Shown here piece after piece: positions 49,633 through 57,692 of a stretch of DNA of 64,000 nt. This DNA comes from Nucisporomicrobium flavum (GTDB lineage: Bacteria; Actinomycetota; Actinomycetes; Mycobacteriales; Micromonosporaceae): positions 425,714-489,713 of the forward strand of contig NZ_JADMLH010000003.1 of the NCBI RefSeq assembly GCF_016464385.1, written 5' to 3'. Positions within the stretch are counted from its first letter, which is position 1; each line of letters starts with the position of its first letter. Under the pieces are notes generated by a model that was not told where the DNA came from, ran no database searches, and was given only the letters and a program-made list of their open reading frames with translations. Made by a program: the position numbers and the translations under genes.

Positions 49633-50679
49633 TCAGGCGGACTCGCGGATCACCAGCGTGGGCTGGAACGTCACCGAGCGGGGGAGCCGGCCCGGCGAGG
49701 CGATGTGCGCCATCAGGACCTCGGCCATCTCGGCCGCCATCTCCTCGACCGGCTGCCGGATCGTGGTCAGCAGGGGACGGCAGTCCAGCGCCGCGCTGCT
49801 GTCGTCGAAGCCGACCACGGCGACGTCGTCGGGCACCCGGCGGCCGAGGTCCTGCACCGCGCGCAGGGCGCCCTCGGCCATGAGGTCGCTGGCGACGAAG
49901 AGCCCGTCGATGTCCGGGTGGCCGGCGAGCAGCCGCCGGGCGCACTCCTCGCCGCCGTGCCGGGTGAAGTCGCCCTCGAGCGACGGGACGTCGGCGAAGC
50001 CGCGGTCGGCCAGGTACGACCGGAAGCCCTCGAGCCGGTCCAGCCCGGCCGGCATGTCGAGCGGCCCGCTGATCGTGGCGAGCCGCCGGCAGCCGCGGGC
50101 CAGCAGATGCTCCGCGGCGAGCCGGGCGCCGAGACGCTGGTCGACGTCGACGAAGCTGGCGGCCAGCGGGGAGGCCGGGCGGGCCGAGACCACCGCGGGG
50201 ATGCCGAGCTCGTGCACCTGCCTCGGCAGCGGGTCCTGCTCGTGGCTGCTGATCAGCAGCACCCCGTCGACGTGGCCCTGGCGCAGGTACCGCAGCACGT
50301 GGTGGTGGTCGGTCGAGTCGGTCGGGATGATCACCAGGTGGATGTCGTGGGGGCGCAGCGCGCTGGTCGCCCCGGCGGTGACCCGGCCGAAGTACGGGTC
50401 GGTGAAGACCCGGTTGAGGAACGACGAGTCGTACGGCCGCTCCGGCTCGGAGATCACCAGTGCGACCGAGTTCGACTTGCGGGTGACCAGGCTGCGGGCC
50501 GCGACGTTGGGCACGTACCCGGTCTCGGCGATGGCCCGCTGGACCATCTCCCGGATCTTCGCGTCGACGCTGGGAGCCCCGTTGATCACCCGGGACACGG
50601 TCGCCCGCGACACCCCGGCCGCCTCCGCGACCTGGTCCATCGTCGGGTTCTGGCCGCCGCGACCGGCCCGGGAATTCAT
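49633..50679 (-). CDS. LacI-family transcriptional regulator of the glucanase genes
   Basis: 348 residues. The HTH TMDQVAEAAGVSRATVSRVI, hinge and periplasmic-binding-like effector domain (about 65-348, with VALVISEPERPYDSSFLNRV and VDGVLLISSHEQDPLP) are standard. Effector probably a glucan oligosaccharide. A 12-bp palindrome GAGAGCGCTCTC lies 33 bases before the ATG, suggesting autoregulation; the same core precedes GH64, and variants precede GH16. It follows the GH16-DUF1996 genes on the same strand. The ATG at 50679 has only a weak ribosome site; a second ATG 13 codons in is possible. Confidence 0.9.
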   Translation of the reverse strand: MNSRAGRGGQNPTMDQVAEAAGVSRATVSRVINGAPSVDAKIREMVQRAIAETGYVPNVAARSLVTRKSNSVALVISEPERPYDSSFLNRVFTDPYFGRVTAGATSALRPHDIHLVIIPTDSTDHHHVLRYLRQGHVDGVLLISSHEQDPLPRQVHELGIPAVVSARPASPLAASFVDVDQRLGARLAAEHLLARGCRRLATISGPLDMPAGLDRLEGFRSYLADRGFADVPSLEGDFTRHGGEECARRLLAGHPDIDGLFVASDLMAEGALRAVQDLGRRVPDDVAVVGFDDSSAALDCRPLLTTIRQPVEEMAAEMAEVLMAHIASPGRLPRSVTFQPTLVIRESA

Positions 50680-50712
50680 GGGCTCTGTTATAGCACCGGC
50701 CCTGATCTCTCT

Positions 50713-50724
50713 GAGAGCGCTCTC
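50713..50724. promoter_or_regulatory. LacI-type operator upstream of the LacI gene
   Basis: GAGAGCGCTCTC is a perfect 12-bp palindrome identical to the core of the GH64 operator (41493-41510). Position 33 bases before the regulator start suggests autorepression. Confidence 0.7.
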
Positions 50725-50772
50725 CGGCCCCCAGCCTCGCGCGACCTCGGCGCCGGCCGCGAGGCCGGGTCC

Positions 50773-50863
50773 CCGGCCGCCGGTGCCGGGCGCGGTGCGG
50801 GGTGCCCGGCCGCCGGTGCCGGGCGCGGTGCGGGGTGCCCGGCCGCCGGTGCCGGGTGCGGCG
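50773..50863. repeat. 2.75 tandem copies of a 33-bp repeat
   Basis: Units start at 50773, 50806 and 50839, each beginning CCGGCCGCCGGTGCCGGG; the third is truncated and diverges after 25 bases. It lies between the DUF1996 gene and the LacI operator. Codon-length periodicity (33) leaves open a translated origin, but no real gene covers it. Confidence 0.8.
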
Positions 50864-50882
50864 CCGGCGGCCGGGGCGGACA

Positions 50883-52151
50883 TCAGGGACGCCCGTTCGT
50901 GCCGCACTTCACGATGACGCGGATGCAGTCGTTGACCCGGCGGGCCATCTCGTCCACCGGCCACGCGTTGAAGAAGTCGCCGTGCATCGTGTACCCGCGT
51001 CCCGACGCCAGCCGGAAACCGGCCGGGTTGCCGCTCACCGGGTACCGCATGACCTGGCGCAGCTTCGGCACGACCACCGGGTGGGTGGCCGGGCAGGCGT
51101 TGTTCACCGGGTACGCCATGTGGCTCTTGTGGTCGGCCGAGTCCAGGTTCACCCCGTCCCAGCAGTGCGGGAAGTCCAGGTACGACTCCAGCATCGAGCC
51201 GGCCGGGCAGGTCACGAAGTCGTGCGACGGGTTCACCTCGCCGGCGCCCAGGCAGGACCACCGGGAGATCGTGTTGTCCTGCGGGCCGGTGGCCTTCGCG
51301 TTGCCGGCGACGATGCGCAGGCCCAGCGGGAACGGCTGGGTCTGGGCGATCAGCGCGTCGCTGACCCCCTCGCCCAGGTAGTAGAAGACGCCGGTGGTCG
51401 GCTCGACCGGGACGTCGTTGTTGTAGAAGGTCGGGATCCAGTACGCCGACTTGTCCACCGACGGGTTGCAGTTGCTGTTGGCGTTGAGCAGGTCGGTGAC
51501 CGTCGTGCTCGCCTTGGTCGTCTCGCTGCCGAAGAAGCTGTGCATGTGCGAGGCGCCGGGCATGTTCGGGAAGATGATCGGGTCGTCGGGGAGGCGGTGG
51601 CTGGCCGGGCAGTCGGCGAGGAATTCGGCGACGCGTACGGCGCCCGGCGGGATGGTCGGCGGCGGAGCCGTGCCGCCGCCGGTGCCGTACACCTCGAACT
51701 CGGTGAGCGAGACGCCCCACTGGGTGGCGCGGGCCAGCGATTCGAGGCGGACGTAGCGGCCGGAGCCGGAGACCGCGACGCTCTGCCGGCCGCCGGTGCC
51801 GGCGACGTTGGTTCTGAGATCGGTCCAGGTGCTGCCGTTGGCGGAGATCTTCAGGTTGAAGGTCTTCGCGTACGCGGCCTCCCAGTTCAGCACGACCGAG
51901 GAGACGGTGGCCGTGCCGCCGAGGTCGACCTGGAGCCATTGCGGGTCGCTGAACGCGCTGGACCAGCGGGTGCCGGGGTTGCCGTCGACGGCGTTGGAGG
52001 CGGGGAAGGCCGCGGATTCCGTCGACGATGCGGTGGCCGTACGCCCCTGGGAGAGCAGGCCGTCCGCGGCGCTGGCGCCGGTCTGGGTGAGCGCGAGGTA
52101 GGTGGTCATGAGGGCGGCCACCGAGGCGGCCAGGACTGCGGTTTTCCGCAT
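50883..52151 (-). CDS. secreted DUF1996 protein with F5/8-type-C (CBM32-like) domain
   Basis: 422 residues. Signal peptide (about 1-29), a discoidin-like carbohydrate-binding domain (about 32-155, NAVDGNPGTRWSSAF, WLQVDLGG, YVRLESLARA), a Pro-rich turn and a DUF1996 domain (about 168-415): FPNMPGASHMHSFFG, CLGAGEVNPSHDF, CWDGVNLDSADHKSHMAY. DUF1996 proteins are secreted, Cys-rich and of uncertain function, common in fungi and actinomycetes and often near glucanases. GGAAGGAT precedes the ATG. It lies 77 bases after GH16 and is probably in the same operon. Confidence 0.88.
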   Translation of the reverse strand: MRKTAVLAASVAALMTTYLALTQTGASAADGLLSQGRTATASSTESAAFPASNAVDGNPGTRWSSAFSDPQWLQVDLGGTATVSSVVLNWEAAYAKTFNLKISANGSTWTDLRTNVAGTGGRQSVAVSGSGRYVRLESLARATQWGVSLTEFEVYGTGGGTAPPPTIPPGAVRVAEFLADCPASHRLPDDPIIFPNMPGASHMHSFFGSETTKASTTVTDLLNANSNCNPSVDKSAYWIPTFYNNDVPVEPTTGVFYYLGEGVSDALIAQTQPFPLGLRIVAGNAKATGPQDNTISRWSCLGAGEVNPSHDFVTCPAGSMLESYLDFPHCWDGVNLDSADHKSHMAYPVNNACPATHPVVVPKLRQVMRYPVSGNPAGFRLASGRGYTMHGDFFNAWPVDEMARRVNDCIRVIVKCGTNGRP

Positions 52152-52228
52152 GGGGATCCTTCCGGGGAAGAAAGGTGCCGGGGCGGAGATGGGGGCTCCG
52201 CCCCGGCGAGGTGGATGTCGCCGTCAGG

Positions 52229-53971
52229 TCACTGGTAGACCCGGACGTAGTCGACGAGCATCCGGGAGGGGAACGGGGTGGAAGCGTCGATCGGGCCGGG
52301 GAAGTCGCCGCCGACCGCGAGGTTGAGGATGATGTAGAACGGGTGGTCGAAGATCCACGGGCCGCGGGTCGCCTCGACGGTGGCCTTGCTGGCGTAGAAG
52401 ACCTGGTTGCCGTCGAGCAGGAACTTGATGCCCTTGCTGTCCCACTCGGCCGCCCAGACGTGGAAGTCCTGCGACAGGTCCACGGTGGCGTACTTCTGGC
52501 CGTAGCCGCCGGCACCGTTGTACTGCGGGGCGTGCAGCGTGGAGTAGGCCTCGCTGGTGTTGCGGCCGAGGACCTCCATGATGTCGACCTCGCCGTTGTA
52601 CGGCCACGGGCGCCCGGTGAGGAAGTCGGCGCCCATCATCCAGAACGCCGGCCACAGCCCGTTGCCCTTCGGTACCTTGATCCGGGCCTCGACGCGGCCG
52701 TACTGGAAGCTGAACTTGTTGCCGGTGTTCATCCGGGCCGAGGTGTAGTCACGGCCGTTGACGGTCTCCTTGCGGGCCTCGATCACCAGCTGGCCCTGGC
52801 CGTTCATCTGCGCGTTGTTGCTGTTCTCGGTGTAGTACTGGACCTCGCCGTTCTGCGGGACGCCCGGGTCGTACGTCCACTTCGCGGTGCTCGGCTTCGT
52901 GCCGGCCGGGTCGTTGAACTCGTCCTGGAACACCAGGCGGGTGGCCGGGAACGTGGGGTCGGCGGGCCTGGCGGGCGGAGTGGTCGGTGCGCCGCCGGTG
53001 CCGTACACGTTGAAGTCGTACAGCGAGTAGCCGTACGGGCCGACGCGGGTGGTGCCGTACATGCGCACGTAGCGGCCGGAGCCCGAGACGTTCAGGACCT
53101 CCTTGAAGCCCTTGCCGGTCGTCGTCGAGTAGATGTCGGTCCAGGTGCTCGCGTTCGGCGACACCTGGATCTTGTACGCGGTCGCGTACGCCGGGTCCCA
53201 TTGCAGCTCCACCCGGCTGATCTGCGCGGTGGCGCCGAGGTCGACGTAGATCCAGCCCGGGTCCACCCAGCCGGTGGTCGAGCTGGTCGCCCAGCGGGTC
53301 GCCGGATCCAGGTCGACCGCCTTGTTCGCGGTGCACGGGTTGCAGTTGACGTCGTTCTGCTCGCTCGAGGCCACGGCCGGCTTGTTGTACGACAGCAGCA
53401 CCGCGCTGCCCGGCGGCGGGGTGGTCGGCGGCGTCGTGGGCGGCGTCGTCGTGCCGTCGGCGTACACCTGGAACTCCCACAGCGAGTAGCCGTAGATGGA
53501 CAGGGCCCGCTCGGTGAGGTTGAGCCGGACGTAGCGCGCGCTGCCGGTGACGGGGATGTTCTGCGCGCCGACGTTGCCCCGCAACGTGTTCGTGGCGTTG
53601 GTGAACGTGGTGCCGTTCGTGGAGAACTGGACGGTGAAGGCGGTCGCGTACGCGTTCTCCCAGTTCAGGTTGACCCGGGTGACGGCCATCGTGGAGCCGA
53701 GGTCGACCTGGATCCATTGGCCGGCGGAGAACGCGCTCGACCAGCGGGTGCCGGTGTTGCCGTCGGTGGCGGCGGAGGCGGGCGTGCCCTCCCACTCGAC
53801 CGACGAGGCGGTGGTCGGCTTGCCCTGCGAAACGACGGCCTCGGCCGCGGCGGCATTGCCGGTCGTGGCGACGAAGTAGGCGCCGAACATGCCGAGCAGC
53901 GAGGCACCGAGGGCGGCCAGGCGTACCCGGCCGCGTCTGCGGCCACCGCCTCGGAACACAGCGGAACTCAT
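52229..53971 (-). CDS. secreted GH16 beta-1,3-glucanase with two F5/8-type-C domains
   Basis: 580 residues. Signal (about 1-43), discoidin/CBM32-like domain 1 (about 46-172), Pro/Thr linker (TTTPPTTPPTTPP), domain 2 (about 190-325) and GH16 catalytic domain (about 335-580). The GEVDIMEVLG motif holds the nucleophile E461, D463 and acid/base E466, complete as in laminarinases; WPAFWMMG and the final MLVDYVRVYQ are also family features. It degrades beta-1,3(1,4)-glucan outside the cell. AGGAGG precedes the ATG at 53971. Operators lie at 54060-54144. Confidence 0.93.
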   Translation of the reverse strand: MSSAVFRGGGRRRGRVRLAALGASLLGMFGAYFVATTGNAAAAEAVVSQGKPTTASSVEWEGTPASAATDGNTGTRWSSAFSAGQWIQVDLGSTMAVTRVNLNWENAYATAFTVQFSTNGTTFTNATNTLRGNVGAQNIPVTGSARYVRLNLTERALSIYGYSLWEFQVYADGTTTPPTTPPTTPPPGSAVLLSYNKPAVASSEQNDVNCNPCTANKAVDLDPATRWATSSTTGWVDPGWIYVDLGATAQISRVELQWDPAYATAYKIQVSPNASTWTDIYSTTTGKGFKEVLNVSGSGRYVRMYGTTRVGPYGYSLYDFNVYGTGGAPTTPPARPADPTFPATRLVFQDEFNDPAGTKPSTAKWTYDPGVPQNGEVQYYTENSNNAQMNGQGQLVIEARKETVNGRDYTSARMNTGNKFSFQYGRVEARIKVPKGNGLWPAFWMMGADFLTGRPWPYNGEVDIMEVLGRNTSEAYSTLHAPQYNGAGGYGQKYATVDLSQDFHVWAAEWDSKGIKFLLDGNQVFYASKATVEATRGPWIFDHPFYIILNLAVGGDFPGPIDASTPFPSRMLVDYVRVYQ

Positions 53972-54059
53972 GCGGGGGTTCCTCCTTGCGGGGAATCAAG
54001 AAGAGGGGATGGGGATGGGGATGGATGTGTCGTACTGGTTACCGAGCGACTACAAGTGG

Positions 54060-54144
54060 GGGAAAGCGCTCTTTGGTACGACACTCTGAACCGTCCACTT
54101 CACGGGTGTCAATGCCTGGTCAGAGCTCGGGAAGCGCTTTCTCG
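54060..54144. promoter_or_regulatory. two LacI-type operator variants upstream of GH16
   Basis: GGAAAGCGCTCTTTGG (54061-54076) and GGAAGCGCTTTCTCG (54130-54144) share the AGCGCT centre with the GH64 and LacI-gene operators but are less symmetric. Spacing between centres is about 68 bases. A shared regulator and possible looping are inferred. Confidence 0.55.
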
Positions 54145-54196
54145 TACGCGTTCTCGCGTCTTCGCAGGTAGACGCCGTGCGGCCGGAAAATGACGG

Positions 54197-55174
54197 TCAG
54201 GTTCCGGAACTGAGCGGGCGCGTCATCATGAGCGCCAGGTCGTCGTCCACCCGTACGGGCGTCCCCGGCGGCACCGGCGTCGCCCCGTACGCGACACCGC
54301 GGCCGTCGGGCAGATAGCCCCGCCGGAGGTACATCAGGTGCGCGGCGGCGTAGTCCGCATACAGCCCCACCCCGATCCCGGCCGTGGGCGAGCGCTCAGC
54401 GATCAGCGCCTCCGCCCGGTCCATCAGGGCCCGGGCGATCCCGCGCCGACGCAGATGCGGCAGCACGTTGAGGTCGGTGATCTCGGGAGTGCCGGCCGCC
54501 CGGAACGGCTCGTAGCCGCTCCGCCAGTGCACCGTCAGATACCCCGCGAACCGGCCGTCCACCGCGGCGACGAGCACCGTGCGTGATCCCTCCCGCTGAT
54601 CGGAGAGGTACGAGCGGTACAGGGCGGCGTCCTTGCCGGGCCATCCGATCGCGGCGAACGCGGCCGGGATCTCCTCGAGGTCGTGCTCCTCCAGGAGCCG
54701 GATCTCCGGGACGACCGCGAGGTGGTAACGGTCGTACGAGTCGAACTCGGCCACCCGCGAGAAGCCCAGCCGGCGAAGAACCGCGACGCTCCGGTCGTTG
54801 CCGTGCGTCACCCCGGCGAAGACGTCCGTGGCGCCCAGCGACCGGGCGTGCTCCAGCACGGCGAGCACCGCCGCCGTCGCGTAACCGTGGCCGGTGGCGT
54901 CCTCGCTCAGCCAGTAGCCGATCCCGTAGCGGGGCGGGTCCACCGGCACCAGGTCGACCCGGCCGATGAGGCGGTCGTGCAGGACGATGCCGTACCGCAG
55001 GGGTGACGGTTCCGACAGCCGCACCGTCACATCGTCCACACTGGCCGCCGCCTCGTCCCGGTAGTCCCCGAGCCGCGTCAGGTGGGCGGTGTTCCGCCGT
55101 ACGAGAGCGTGGTATTCCCCGGCGTCGCGGGCATCGAGGTGCCGCAGGCGAAGGCCGTCGATCGTGGTCCGCAT
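54197..55174 (-). CDS. double GNAT-domain acetyltransferase
   Basis: 325 residues made of two GNAT domains. The first (about 1-155) is RimJ/RimL-like: LRLRHLDARDAGEYHALVRR, GYWLSEDATGHGYATAAVLA, RSVAVLRRLGFSRVAEF. The second (about 157-315) has NVLPHLRRRGIARALMDRAE as its acetyl-CoA loop and AAHLMYLRRGY. Likely acetylates amines or protein N-termini. It lies 39 bases after the MFS gene on the same strand and may belong to the decarboxylase operon, where acetylation of the product amine would make sense; this is inference. Confidence 0.8.
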   Translation of the reverse strand: MRTTIDGLRLRHLDARDAGEYHALVRRNTAHLTRLGDYRDEAAASVDDVTVRLSEPSPLRYGIVLHDRLIGRVDLVPVDPPRYGIGYWLSEDATGHGYATAAVLAVLEHARSLGATDVFAGVTHGNDRSVAVLRRLGFSRVAEFDSYDRYHLAVVPEIRLLEEHDLEEIPAAFAAIGWPGKDAALYRSYLSDQREGSRTVLVAAVDGRFAGYLTVHWRSGYEPFRAAGTPEITDLNVLPHLRRRGIARALMDRAEALIAERSPTAGIGVGLYADYAAAHLMYLRRGYLPDGRGVAYGATPVPPGTPVRVDDDLALMMTRPLSSGT

Positions 55175-55213
55175 CCCCGCAGCCTCCGGCGCGGGCCCCG
55201 GGCGATCAAACGG

Positions 55214-56515
55214 TTATCGGGCCAGGCGCCGGTACAGGCCCGGCACGTTGGTCAGGATCCACAGCGCCAGCGCGGCCGTGCCCAGGATGAGGACCGCGCC
55301 GCTCACCACCTTGTCGATCGCCTGCGCGGTGACCAGGGCCGGGAGGAGCCGTACGGCGATCGAGCCGCCCAGTGCTCGGGTGGACGCGCTGTAGGCGAGC
55401 GCCGTCGTCACCGCCTCCGGCGGGGCCTGATCGGCGACCACGGCGTCCATGTCGCCCTCGAAGGCGGTCTGGCTGACGCCGGCCAGGAACTGGGCCAGGA
55501 TGACCCCGCCCGCGTGCAGCGCGGCGCCGAGCCAGCCGACCAGCATGCCCAGCCCCCACAGCGTCCAGCGCAGCGAGGCCGGCAGCCGCAGCCGGCCGGC
55601 CGTCTCCACCGCCGCCGTGGCGAGCAGGCAGCCCAGGCTGAACGCCACCGCCGCCGCGGCCACCCAGTGCCGGCCGTGCAGCTCGGTGGTCAGCGGGATG
55701 GCGAGCAGGGTCGGTCCGGAGGCGAGCAGCATGACGCCGCCGCCGGCGACGAGCAGGTGCGGCGCGACGATGCGGCGGCGGCCGACGCGGTGGGGCGTGT
55801 GCCGGGCGTGCCGCGTCGCGCGGATCATCCCGTACGCGAGGGAGCGGGCGGTGACGATGCGACGGGCCGCGCCGCGCGGGGTCATCCGGGCCCGGCGGGC
55901 GCTCAGCACCGTCGGGAGCAGGGAGCCGGCGTACAGCACGAAGACGACGACGAGGGCCGGGCCGGTCGGGTAGCCGTCGGGGCCGGCGGGCAGGAGCGCG
56001 CCGAGGCCCGTACCGGCCGCCTCGACCGCGGAGATCGCCAGCGCGTACCGGGTCATCGATCTCGGCCGGGCGTCCACGGCCGCGACCTCCGCGCGCATCG
56101 CGGCGAAGCCGGTCCACGCCGCGATGTGCATCGCGACCACCGCGACGGCGATCAGCCAGGACGGCAGGCCGGCGATGAGACCGGCGAGCGCGCCGACGCG
56201 CAGCAGCATCTCGGTGCCCGCCGCGCCGCGCAGCAGGCCGCGGCCGGGGACGCGCCGGGCCAGCCAGCCGGTGACCGGCGCCGACAGCACGACGCCGATG
56301 AGCATGGCGGCGTTGTAGAGGGCCGCCTCGGCGAGGCCACCGCGGGAGACCGCCAGCAGGACGAACACGGTCCAGCCGAGGGCCATGCCGAACGAGTCGG
56401 CCACCCCGGCCGCGACCAGCTCCCGCAGCCGCCCGGCGCGGCGCAGCCCGACCGGCCCGACGCGCCGATGCCCGCCACCCCTGGGTTGCCCGGGGCTCCC
56501 GGGCTCAGCGGCCAC
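55214..56515 (-). CDS. major facilitator superfamily protein
   Basis: 433 residues with eleven or twelve spans: VAAGVADSFGMALGWTVFVL, AALYNAAMLIGVVLSAPVTG (with the loop RRVPGRGLLRG), LIAVAVVAMHIAAWTGFAAM and others; a long basic loop (ARRARMTPRGAARRIV) separates halves. Substrate unknown. The GTG at 56515 lies 11 bases inside the decarboxylase gene, so the two are coupled. An amine exporter would fit, but nothing in the sequence proves it. Confidence 0.78.
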   Translation of the reverse strand: MAAEPGSPGQPRGGGHRRVGPVGLRRAGRLRELVAAGVADSFGMALGWTVFVLLAVSRGGLAEAALYNAAMLIGVVLSAPVTGWLARRVPGRGLLRGAAGTEMLLRVGALAGLIAGLPSWLIAVAVVAMHIAAWTGFAAMRAEVAAVDARPRSMTRYALAISAVEAAGTGLGALLPAGPDGYPTGPALVVVFVLYAGSLLPTVLSARRARMTPRGAARRIVTARSLAYGMIRATRHARHTPHRVGRRRIVAPHLLVAGGGVMLLASGPTLLAIPLTTELHGRHWVAAAAVAFSLGCLLATAAVETAGRLRLPASLRWTLWGLGMLVGWLGAALHAGGVILAQFLAGVSQTAFEGDMDAVVADQAPPEAVTTALAYSASTRALGGSIAVRLLPALVTAQAIDKVVSGAVLILGTAALALWILTNVPGLYRRLAR

Positions 56516-57692
56516 CGGAACCGGCGGCGGCCAGGCCGGCCGCGCGGCCGGCCCCCACGAAGACCGGGGTGGGCGGCGGGAAGCCGTTGAAGTCCGAGGC
56601 GTAGCTCAGCGTGTACGCCCCGGCCGAGCCGATGTAGACCACGTCGCCCACGTCGATGGCCGCCGGTAGCCGGAGCCCGGTGAACATAGTGTCCGAGCTG
56701 TCGCAGCTGGGGCCGGTCACCGTGAACGCGACCTCGTCGTGCCCGGGCACCGAGGTCCGGACCGGGTAGTCCCAGCCCGTCGGCAGCTGGATCGTCTCCA
56801 TCATGCCGTGGTACGCCCCGACGTCGAGGAACAGCCAGTTCTGCCCGGCGCGCACCTCACGCCCGATGACCGTGGCGGCCAGCACCCCGGCCTCGGCGAC
56901 CAGGTGCCGGCCCGGTTCGGCGGCGAGCAGGCCCGGACGGTACGGCAGCAGCTCCGCCACCGCGGGCAGCACGGCGGCGCCGATCTCCTCGATGGACGGC
57001 ACCTCGTCGACGTACCGGGCGGGGAAGCCGCCGCCGAGGTCGAGCATCTCCAGCCGGATGCCGTCGTGGAGCAGGCCGGTCATGATGCGCCCGCACACGC
57101 CGATCGCCTGGCGCCAGGCGGCCGTGGTGGCGCATTGGGAGCCGACGTGGAAGGTCAGCCCGTACGGCCGCAGCCCCAGCTGCCACGCCAGCGTGAGCAG
57201 CTCCCGGGCCTCGTGCGGCTCGGCGCCGAACTTGCGCGACAGCGGGAACGAGCTGGCGGTGTCGTCCACGTGCAGCCGCAGGTACACGGCGCTGCCCGGG
57301 GCGTGCTGGGCGATCTTGCGCAGCTCGTTGGGGGAGTCGAAGCTGAACCGCCACAGCCCGGCGGCGTACGCGGCCGCGATGTGCGCGGGCGGCTTGACCG
57401 GGTTGCTGTAGAGCACGCCGGCCGGGTCGACGCCGAGGCGCTGCAGGCTGCGCAGCTCGCCGAGCGAGGCGATCTCGAAGCTCGCCCCGCCGTCGGCCAG
57501 CGTGCGCAGGATCTCCGGCGACGGGTTGCACTTCATCGCGTAGAACGGCAGCACGCCGGGCAGCGCCGCGGTGAACGCGGCCAGCCGCCGCGCGACCGTG
57601 TCCAGGTCGGTGACCAGGTACGGCGTCGGCATGTCGACGACCTCGAGGAAGTCCGGTGCGAGCGCGGCCGGCCAGGAACCCGGCGCCGTCAC
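56505..57692 (-). CDS. ornithine/diamino-acid decarboxylase-like PLP enzyme (alanine-racemase fold)
   Basis: 395 residues. FYAMKCNPSPEILRTLADGG with PLP-lysine K54, SFDSPNELRKIA, LTFHVGSQC, LDLGGGFPARY, EPGRHLVAEAG and the C-terminal active-site Cys in GPSCDSSDTM (C330) are the fold-type III ornithine-decarboxylase signatures. It should release CO2 from ornithine or a related amino acid, giving a diamine such as putrescine. Its GTG overlaps the stop of the GGDEF-EAL gene (GTGA), so a c-di-GMP enzyme and a decarboxylase are made from one transcript. Confidence 0.88.
   Translation of the reverse strand: MTAPGSWPAALAPDFLEVVDMPTPYLVTDLDTVARRLAAFTAALPGVLPFYAMKCNPSPEILRTLADGGASFEIASLGELRSLQRLGVDPAGVLYSNPVKPPAHIAAAYAAGLWRFSFDSPNELRKIAQHAPGSAVYLRLHVDDTASSFPLSRKFGAEPHEARELLTLAWQLGLRPYGLTFHVGSQCATTAAWRQAIGVCGRIMTGLLHDGIRLEMLDLGGGFPARYVDEVPSIEEIGAAVLPAVAELLPYRPGLLAAEPGRHLVAEAGVLAATVIGREVRAGQNWLFLDVGAYHGMMETIQLPTGWDYPVRTSVPGHDEVAFTVTGPSCDSSDTMFTGLRLPAAIDVGDVVYIGSAGAYTLSYASDFNGFPPPTPVFVGAGRAAGLAAAGSGGR

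Noticed and set aside
50773..50863. CRISPR-like array
   Set aside because: The 33-bp units are directly abutting with no spacers and no cas genes are nearby.
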